Part shown: one piece after another, positions 56,799 through 64,000 of the stretch
Layout: each line of letters opens with the position of its first letter
Position numbering within the stretch: the stretch's first letter is position 1
The notes under the pieces: generated by a model
Told to the model about the DNA's origin: nothing
Database searches by the model: none
Seen by the model: only the letters and a program-made list of their open reading frames with translations
Position numbers and translations under genes: made by a program
Assembly: GCF_018294505.1 (NCBI RefSeq)
Contig: NC_057796.1
Location: forward strand, 267,737,518-267,801,517
Reading direction: 5' to 3'
DNA from: Triticum aestivum
Taxonomy: Eukaryota; Streptophyta; Magnoliopsida; Poales; Poaceae
Length of the DNA: 64,000 nt

Positions 56799-57322
56799 TG
56801 TTGGGGATATTACCACTGGGCGTAAACCGGCCAGGAGAGGCCGGGTTAACTTCATAAGTAGTTCATCTGTATCTGAAGCCCATGAAGACATATGGTGACG
56901 CTTCATGAAGGCCCAGGGCCCAAAGCCAGTTTAAGGCATGTAGACACAAACCGGCATTGAGATGTAAACTTGTGTTGTAAGATATGCGTAGCAGAGACCG
57001 AGCCGGACATGATTATGAGCCGGCCTCGGAGTCTGTAAACCGACGGGCGTCAACCCATGTATGTAAGGGGATGACCCGGCGGCGGTTCAGGACAACAGAC
57101 AACAACCCGAGGCTCAGGCAAAGCGTATTCGCTCCCTGGTCATCGAAACCCCATCAATTCCATCACAACTAGACGTAGGCTTTTACCTTCATCGAAGGGG
57201 CCGAACTAGTATAAAACTCTCTTGTGTCCCTTGTCCTCTTTAACCCCTTCAAGCTAATCCGTAGCGATGGCTCCACGACTAAGTCCTTCCTCTAGGACAT
57301 CTGCCGTGACAAAATCACGACA
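56799..57322 (+). repeat. Tat-2 3' LTR
   Basis: 524 bp, TGTTGGGGATATTACC to AAATCACGACA. Preceded by the same GGGGCCTAA purine tract as Tat-1. Same family as the Tat-1 LTR but clearly diverged, so the two copies are separate insertions. Confidence 0.9.
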
Positions 57323-58584
57323 GAAAAAATCATGGTAGAAGCGAGGGTGAGGAAAATATCGGGGAGTTCCTGGTTACGGTGGGTGGTCGGGGCCGAGCGA
57401 TGCATTGTGGTTCGCGCGTTTCTCTCGTGTACGCGCGTGTGTGCGAGGCGTTGGCTAACTGAACCCGAGAAATCGCACATTACCGATCCCGAGCGATCGA
57501 TCCCTTGGCTGTTAACTGAACCCGAGCAATTAATTCGCTGCTGACTGAACCCGAGTGATTCCTTCGCTGTTGTAGCTAACTGAACCCGAGCGATCGATCA
57601 GTGCTGCTGCTTACTGAAGCCGATCGAGTCCCCGTGCGAGACGTAGCCAGCCGGTGTTGGGTTGCCTCTCGATGAATAGTGATTGTTACTACCGTGTGCA
57701 TGGTATGTAGAACGAGTCGAGACGTGGTGAGTCGAGCCGGTTGGTTGGTTGTGGATGAATAGTTCCTGGTGGGGATTGGATGAACAAGACCCCGTGGTAG
57801 TAGGCCATTGCCGCTGGATGAACAGGACCCCGAGGAGGCCGCCGCAGCCCAGCCGGTTGGGGGTGGATGAACATGACCCTGTGGAGCCTCTATGAACATT
57901 AGCCAGTGGAGGCTGGATGAAAAGTAGCCTGTGGATGAACAGTAGCATGTGGATGCTGGAGGAGGTCGACGGTGGATGAAGAGTAGCCCGTGGAAGCTGG
58001 AGCAAGGCAGTAGACGGTGGATGAACTGGACCCTATTTCGACCATAGGCGCTCCAACAAAAGTCAGTTTCCTCCGTTTTGCGGTATGCCACACCCCTCCC
58101 GATCAACAAGACCCCGTTTCGACCATAGGCACTCGAACAGAAGTCCGTTTCCTCCGTTTTGCGTTATGCCAGAGCCTTCCTGATGAACAGGACCCCGGTT
58201 CGACCATACGCAGTCGAACAGAAGACCTGTTTCCTCCGTTCTGTGGTACGCCAGACCTTGTTTCGGCTGTTCCGTCCAAGCCGGTTGGCTCCCGATGAAC
58301 ACGACGTATTCCGTTGCCTCCCAATGAACACGACGCATTCCGTTGCGTCTCGATGAACACGACATTGGTTCCTCCATTGCAACCCAGCTGGTTTGCTGCC
58401 GATGAACAGGACAACGTCGCTGTACGCGTTCGAGACCCCGCCCGTATGTATGTATGTATGTATGTATGTATGTATGTATGTATGTAGCCGTATTTACTTT
58501 CTTGCAGCGTGGCTGTACGTACATGCACATGATATAGACGGGACTCCATGACATGCTACGTCCGCGCCTCTACTACGACACATG
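57323..58584 (+). repeat. CACTA-2 subterminal region right of Tat-2
   Basis: Three families of short direct repeats: AACTGAACCCGAGCGATC (57450-57620, about five copies), GGATGAACAGGACCCCG and variants (57740-58200, more than ten), and CCGTTTCCTCCGTTTTGCG with CGACCATAGGC (58040-58250, three to four copies about 75 bp apart). No believable gene; ORFs here simply read the repeats. Confidence 0.7.
58443..58486 (+). repeat. (GTAT)n microsatellite
   Basis: About eleven uninterrupted copies of the tetranucleotide GTAT. Likely length-variable between accessions. Confidence 0.95.
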
Positions 58585-59366
58585 TGAAAGCACAAGTGCT
58601 CCCTGGGTGATTTTGGTAATTAATGTCAACATATCTCTTGTTGGACTAATATTTCTACCTAGTATATTTCAGATAAGTTCAACATTGGGGTGGCATGGAC
58701 AAGAGGATGTGGAACCCCTTCAAGATGCTAAGGACAAACATTGGCAAAAGCTCAAGACTCTACATTTTCATTTTAGTGATCCAAGATCACACTGAGTCCA
58801 TAGGAAAGCCAATACTATTAAAAGGTGATGAGGTGTTGCTTAATGGCTTGCTGCTCAAAGTGCTTAGTGATATGCTCCAAAACCCTCAGCCACTTTCTCA
58901 CATCCACATATGTCCTAAACCTAAAAGTCAAACTCGGCCCCACCGATTTGATCTATCTGGCGCCACCGAGTTCAGCTGACATAGCCACTGCCAAACCCTA
59001 ATCAGTTCGGTCTCACCAATGGGATCTCGGTCTCACTGAGATGGGCTTGCAAACTCTCTGGTTACCTATTACTGAAATCGGTCCCACCGAATTCATGTCA
59101 TCGATCTCACCGAGTTTGCTTGACCAATTCTCTGTTTGCTTATTACCAAAATCGGTCTCATCGAGTTTGTGTAATCGTTCAACCCGAGTTGAGGTTTTAC
59201 CCTAACCCTTGCACATCAGAACCACCGAGTTGACCTTGTCGGTCCCACCAAAAATCCTAGCATTCATATTTTGACCTGAATCGGTCTGACCGAGTTTCAC
59301 CATTCGGTCTCACCGAGTTTGGGAATATGTATGTAACAGTTAGATTTTGTGTGGAGGCTATATATA
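58585..59366 (+). repeat. 5' part of an LTR interrupted by the next element
   Basis: TGAAAGCACAAGTGCTCCC after ACATG (58580-58584) looks like an LTR start. From about 58925 the sequence repeats CGGTCTCACCGAGTTT-like words at irregular spacing, a pattern seen in some Triticeae Gypsy LTRs. The remainder must lie beyond the Sabrina-like element, outside the window. Family not assigned. Confidence 0.6.
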
Positions 59367-60951
59367 TGATACGTCTCCAACGTATCTATAATTTTTGATT
59401 ATTCCATGCTATTTTATTATCAATCTTGGATGTTTTATAATCACTTTATACTCATTTTATATCATTTTTTGGTACTAACCTATTGACATAGTGCCAAGTC
59501 CCAGTTGCTGTTTTTTACATCGCGGGAAATCAATATCAGGCGGAGTCCAAATGCCATGTAACTTTACGATGACTTTTTATGGACCAAAAGGAAGAAGTTG
59601 GGCCCTGGTTGCACCTGGGGGGAGTCCCGAGGAGGAGACAACCCACCATGGCGGCCCAGGCGAGCCCTGGTGGGTTGTGCCCATCTCGGGTGCCCCCTGG
59701 ACCGCCTCTTTGCTCTATAAATACCCCAATATTCCAGAAACCCTAGAGGAGTCGACGAAATATTCATCCGACCGCCGCAGAGTCCAGAACCACCAGATCC
59801 AATCTAGACACCATCACGGAGGGATTCACCACTTCCATTGGTGCCTCTCCGATGATGCGTGAGTAGTTCTTTGTAGACCTTCGGGTCCGTAGTTAGTAGC
59901 TAGATGGCTGTATCTCTCTCGCTGAATTCTCAATACAATGGTCTCATGGAGATCCATACGATGTAACTCTTTTTGCGGTGTGTTTGTTGGGATCCGATGA
60001 ACTTCGAGTTTATGATCAGTTATATCTTTTTATATCCATGGAAGTTATTTGAGTTTCTTTGATCTCTTATATGCATGATCTCTTATAGCCTCGTATTTCT
60101 TCTCCAATATTTGGCTTATGTTTGGCTAACTTGATCTATTTATCTTGCAATGGGTAGAGGTGCCCGGTAGTGGGTTCAATCTTACGATGCTTGATCCCAG
60201 TGACAGAAAGGGAACCGACATGTATATATCGTTGCTACAAAGGATAACAAGATGAGATCTATATCTGCCGCAATAGATAAACGGATCTTGTCTACATCAT
60301 GTAATCGTTCTTATTGCATTACTCCGTTTTTCCATGAACTTAATACACTAGATGCATGCTGGATACCGGTCGATGTGTGGAGTAATAGTAGTAGATGCAG
60401 GAAGGAGTTGGTCTACTAATCTTGGACGTGATGCCTATGTAACGATCATTGCCTAGATATCTTCATAATTATTTGAAGTTCTATCAATTTCCCAATAGTA
60501 ATTTGTTTACCCACCGTTTGCTATCTTTCTCGAGAGAAGCCACTAGTGAAACCTACGCCCCCCGGGTCTTCTTACTCATATATTTGCCTTGCGATCTACT
60601 TTTTCCTGGCGTTTATTTTCAGATCTATTAAACAAAAAATACAAAAATACCTTGCTGCAATTTATTCTTATTTATTTTATTTGGTGTTCGATCTATCATT
60701 CTACTACAAATTTACCTCACGTCCTTTGCCTATCTTGAGGCGCCGTACACCGAAAGGGATTGACAACCCCTTTAACACATCGGGTTGCGAGGTGTTGTTA
60801 TTTGTGTACAAGGGCTGTTTACGTTGTGTTGCTTGGTTCTCCTACTAGTTCGATGACCTTGGTTTTTTATCTGAGGGAAATACCTTCCGCCGCTGTGCTG
60901 CATCATCCCTTCCTCTTTGGGCAAATACCGACGTAGTTTCAAGCGACATCA
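59367..60951 (+). repeat. Sabrina-like 5' LTR
   Basis: 1585 bp, TGATACGTCTCCAACG to AAGCGACATCA. It contains a TATA box (59716) and a downstream leader. ORFs inside are not conserved in frame and are not called. Confidence 0.82.
59716..59723 (+). promoter_or_regulatory. TATA box in the Sabrina-like LTR
   Basis: TATAAATA preceded by TTGCTC and followed by CCCCAATATTCC, about 350 bp into the LTR, a usual position for the U3/R boundary. Confidence 0.65.
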
Positions 60952-60962
60952 AAAGGAATTTC

Positions 60963-60980
60963 TGGCGTAGTTGCCGGCGA
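60963..60980 (+). other. Primer binding site, mutated
   Basis: TGGCGTAGTTGCCGGCGA, eleven bases inside the LTR end, differs at three positions from TGGCGCCGTTGCCGGGGA seen in the Athila element. Probably the same tRNA primer, decayed. Confidence 0.7.
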
Positions 60981-61194
60981 GGATCTTCAAGATCAACCAG
61001 GTTTCTAATCACAAATCTCATCTCCTCGCATTTACATTATTTGCAAGTTGCCTCGCGTTTTCCTCTCCCCCACTTCACAAATTTGTCATTTTATTCGCCC
61101 TCTTTTTCGTTCGCCGTTTTCTCGTCAGATCTGTTTTTCATGTGCAATGTGTCTTCTATTTGCTTGCATCTGTGCTTGCTAAATATCTCTTGAT

Positions 61195-61859
61195 ATGGAT
61201 CCTCATCCACTTGCTAATCTTTTTAAGAGATCCAGTTATCATGAACAAATTGCTAGTGATTCGAGTACACTAGATTATCTTTATGAAGTTTTGCTTGAGA
61301 TTCGTGAATCGGAAAATTGTGATGAAGAAATTTATGAAGTGATTCATGATAGCTCTTTGAATGAAAAGCATGATTGCAATGATTTTACTATAAATTCTAT
61401 CAATTCCAATCGTGCTAATAATATGCAAAACCCCAATCTTGGGGATGCTAATTTTGCTATGTCCACTACTTATTGCAATGATCATGATTGGGGTGATTCT
61501 TCTTATGATCTTGAAATTTTATTGAAGCCCCGTGATGAATATGAGATTGATAATAGTGTTTGCAATAATATTGAAAGTGGGTTTGGAAGAGTGTCAACTT
61601 TAGATCCCAGTACTTTGGAGAATTTTCAATCTTATGATTTTTTTATAAAAGTGGGCTTGGAGAGGTCATGACTTTAGTTAATGTTAATCCCACTATTTTG
61701 GAAGAGTGTCAACTTTGCATGCATGAGGATCATGTAGAAAATATGTTGTGTGATAGCTATATTGTTGAATTTGAATATGATCCCACATATAATTATTATG
61801 AGAGAGGGAAATATGTTGTGGAAATCTTCATGTCACTAAGTTACTTCTCTTCATGTTGA
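61195..61859 (+). pseudogene. Gag-like fragment of the Sabrina-like element
   Basis: ATG at 61195 (MDPHPLANLFKRSSYHEQIA) opens 158 codons to TGA at 61669; a second frame, 61668-61859, continues 63 codons (NPTILEECQLCMHEDHVENM). The protein is acidic, Asn/Asp/Glu-rich, and contains a repeated motif (VSTLDPSTLENFQ versus VNPTILEECQ). No zinc knuckle, protease or pol motif follows. It may be the gag remnant of a non-autonomous element. Confidence 0.6.
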
Positions 61860-64000
61860 GATTGCTATTGTTTCTTTCTTCTTCCTTGAATATGCTAGAT
61901 CTTGCTTGTCTTGCTAATTTGTTTTACTATGAAATTCCTATGCATAGGAAGTATGTTAGACTTAAATTTGTTTGCCAGATGCTACATGATGCTCTCTTTG
62001 TATTTCAATTACTATCTTTTATGTGAGCATCATTGAAATATTATGCCTAGATAGGGGCGTAAAACGGTAACGCTTGTTGGGAGGCAACCCAATGAATAAA
62101 TTTTATTTTTACTTTTTTTCTTTCTGTTCTTGATTGTTAGCACAATTATGCTACTGGTATGATTGTGTTTTTTGTGTTTTAATTAGTGTTTGTGCCAAGT
62201 AAAGCCTTTAGGATCTTCTGGGTGATAGTTGTTTGATCTTGCTGAAAAAAATATAAACTTTACGAGCACGAAAATAATTTTCATAAATCACAGAAAAGGG
62301 ATTTTGCCCTGATTCTTTTTGAAGAAGATTAATATACAAATTACGCTGGTCTTCCTAATTTGGTATAATTTTTGGAGTTACAGAAGTATTTGAAAGTTCC
62401 AGATTACTACAGACTGTTCTGTTTTGACAGATTCTGTTTTCTTTGTGTTGTGTGCTTATTTTGATGGCTCTATGGTTTTCTTTGACGAGTTTTTGCCATA
62501 GAAAAGTTGGAATACAGTAGACATAATATAAGAAAAAATTGGTTTGACACAACACTTATAGTAGTGGTTTGCTTTCTTTTACTAACGGATCTCACAAGGG
62601 TTTTGTTGAGTTTTGTGTGATTGAAGTTTTCAAGTTTTGGGTTATCTTACGATGGATGAAAGAAGCATGGAAGAGCCTAAGCTTGGGGATGCCCCGGCAT
62701 CCCAAGCTATTATCCAAGAATGAGCAACCAACTAAGCTTGGGGATGCCCCCGCGTGGCATCCCCTCTTTCTTCTAACGACCATCGGTATTTTACTCGAGA
62801 CTATATTTTTATTCGTCACATGATATGTGTTTTGCTTGGGGCGTCTTGTATGATATGTGTCTTTGCTTGTTTTATTTTGTGTTTTAAGTCATCAATACTT
62901 GCTGGACACACCTATTTGAGAGAGCCAACATTATGTCATGACTTTTTAGAATTGCTCTCTATGCTTCACTTAAATTTTTATGAGCAATGGACTTGCTCTA
63001 GTGGTTCACTTATATCTTTTTGAGCACGGTGTGCTTAGTATTTTTGAAGAAATGCTCTCTTGCTTCACTTAGATTTATTTGAGATTTAGTAAAATTTTGA
63101 AGAAATTTTCTCTTGCTTCACTTAAATTATTTTGAGAGAACGAAAATATGTTATGCTCATGATCTTCACTTATATTTGTTTGAGCTTATGAAAAGCAACA
63201 CATGAATATTAGTCCCAAAGTGATAGATATCCAAGAAGGATAAAGAAAGAAAAAAATATATGTCATGAAGGTCATTGGACAAAATAAACTTGATTCTTAG
63301 TAATAGTTTTGAGATATGTTGATGTGATATGTGATTTATGTTGATGAGTAATTGTGCTCTAGTAAGAATATTGGTGTTAAGGTTTGTGATTCCCTATGCA
63401 TGCATGAAAGTCAATAATCATGCAATGAAAATTATATCCTACTTGTGGTGCATTATTTGGTGTTAATTATGCTTAATGCTTGCTTTTGAGATTATTCAAT
63501 TCTTGGTTGGTCGCTTCTCAATCTTTTTGCTAGCCTTCATTTTGCACCAACTATGACCTCTACTTGTGCATCCAAAATCCTTTAAACCAGTTTTGCCACA
63601 TGAGCCCACTATATCTACCTATATGCGGTATTCATTTGCCGTTCTAAGAAAATTTGCATGTGCCATCTCTAATCTTCAAAATAAACTTCTCTTTTGTGTG
63701 TTCGTTTCACTCGCGGAACGGTAACGGGTGGCTACTATTTTCCATGCTGGATGTGTTATTCTCACGATGAGTGTTTATTCACTTGTCATTGCACGAGAGT
63801 AAGCCTAAGGTTTTAGGGATGCCCAGTCCTGAAATGCAAAAATGAATTTACTTTATGTTGTCAACTAATAAATTCCTTGGAAAGTGTTGGTATGGAGGGC
63901 AACCGTGGATACGGCTAGCCATGGAAAGTGAAAGTATGGTGGAAAAGGAATAAACTTTATTTTCTGTTTGGGAACCGCCTATGATATATCTAGCATGGAA
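61860..64000 (+). other. Non-coding interior of the Sabrina-like element with hairpins
   Basis: T-rich, no gene. Distinct structures: GTTGGGAGGCAACCCAA (62076-62092), a near-palindrome at 62681-62707 whose arms are GCTTGGGGATGCC and GGCATCCCAAGC, and a second at 62740-62764 with arms GGGGATGCC and GGCATCCCC. Between 62980 and 63190 a 60-70 bp unit (TTGCTTCACTTAAATTTTTATGAG-like, shorter on average) is repeated about four times in decayed form. Confidence 0.65.

Larger units (their letters stand above)
47681..57322 (+). mobile_element. Tat-2: 5'-truncated Tat-lineage Gypsy
   Basis: Same family as Tat-1, with parallel RT, aRH, integrase, antisense gene, PPT and 3' LTR. It begins abruptly inside pol (TTGATCCGGCCCTGAAG), just before the RT domain; the 5' LTR, PBS, gag and protease are missing. 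The right end is the 3' LTR end CACGACA at 57322. The truncation could be a deletion after insertion that also removed some of CACTA-2. Stops and frameshifts occur throughout. Confidence 0.88.
47464..58584 (+). mobile_element. CACTA-2: left end and subterminal parts of a CACTA transposon, split by Tat-2
   Basis: The terminus CACTACAGAAAAAAGACATA follows ATT (47461-47463), a possible 3-bp target duplication. The first 210 bp carry ATGACA / TGTCAT words (GACAGAAAATGGG, CATGACAGAAAA). After Tat-2, sequence from 57323 begins GAAAAAATCATGGTAGAAGC and continues into repeats typical of Caspar-type CACTA subterminal regions. The right end is not in the window. Linking the two halves is inference. No transposase gene is visible. 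Confidence 0.6.
59367..64000 (+). mobile_element. Sabrina-like Gypsy retrotransposon (left part)
   Basis: 5' LTR 59367-60951, a PBS-like site at 60963, a short gag-like gene, then more than 2 kb of non-coding internal sequence to the window edge. LTR size and the almost gene-free interior fit Sabrina, a non-autonomous Athila-type family of Triticeae; the name is from memory. The left flank is ATATA (59362-59366). Confidence 0.72.

Noticed and set aside
57576..58554. ORFs of 130-177 codons right of Tat-2
   Set aside because: They read the short subterminal repeats of CACTA-2 and have no independent coding signal.
61195..61859. Gag-like frame as a host gene
   Set aside because: It follows an LTR and a PBS directly and is broken; position and composition fit the retroelement.

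Overview
The window is a block of nested transposable elements from a large, repeat-rich grass genome. The Gypsy lineages, the CACTA termini and the Sabrina-like LTR point to the Triticeae (wheat, Aegilops or barley type); this is recognition from memory, not a search. I find no host gene, tRNA, rRNA or CRISPR array. Every coding-looking stretch belongs to a transposable element, and nearly all are broken by stops, frameshifts or insertions.

Layout, outside in. The oldest visible layer is a GC-rich Gypsy gag-protease fragment (46530-47463, + strand). It was hit on its left by an Athila-lineage Gypsy on the minus strand (33450-46529, left part outside the window). It was hit on its right by a CACTA transposon (CACTA-2, starts at 47464). 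The Athila element received a complete CACTA transposon (CACTA-3, 34992-44667) and a Tat-lineage Gypsy (Tat-1, 3522-33449). A 5'-truncated Tat copy (Tat-2, 47681-57322) sits in CACTA-2. Tat-1 has a long-LTR element in its 5' LTR (1-3521) and CACTA-1 (5225-21949) in its gag gene. CACTA-1 carries a non-autonomous Gypsy-type element (7380-17943) in exon 5 of its transposase-related gene. That element's own ORF is split by a 4.2-kb solo LTR (9924-14089). On the right, CACTA-2 gives way to an LTR fragment (58585-59366), itself cut by a Sabrina-like element (59367 to the window end).

Boundaries rest on target-site duplications and reading frames. CACTA-1 has a TAT/TAT duplication and the non-autonomous element AGAGC/AGAGC. 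The solo LTR has ACTTC/AGTTC (4 of 5). For all three, removing the insert plus one duplication copy puts the host ORF back in frame, which is independent support.

Coding content. Tat-1 and Tat-2 carry gag (Tat-1 only), protease (Tat-1 only), reverse transcriptase, RNase H, a second RNase H (aRH, the hallmark of Tat) and integrase. Between pol and the 3' LTR each carries a five-coding-exon gene on the opposite strand resembling the PF04195 (Transposase_28, putative gypsy type transposon) family. In both copies this gene has a TATAAATA box and a spliced 5' leader just inside the 3' LTR. CACTA-3 carries a TNP2-like transposase, a second multi-exon gene ending in an Ulp1-like region, and a small ORF with an RNase H1 hybrid-binding-like domain plus one membrane helix. 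CACTA-1 has only the En/Spm-associated second gene (8 exons) and no TNP2, so it is probably non-autonomous.

The most interesting items are the antisense spliced gene with its own promoter in both Tat copies, the small HBD-plus-membrane-helix ORF of CACTA-3, the ORF of unknown function in the non-autonomous element, and the junctions with frame restoration.
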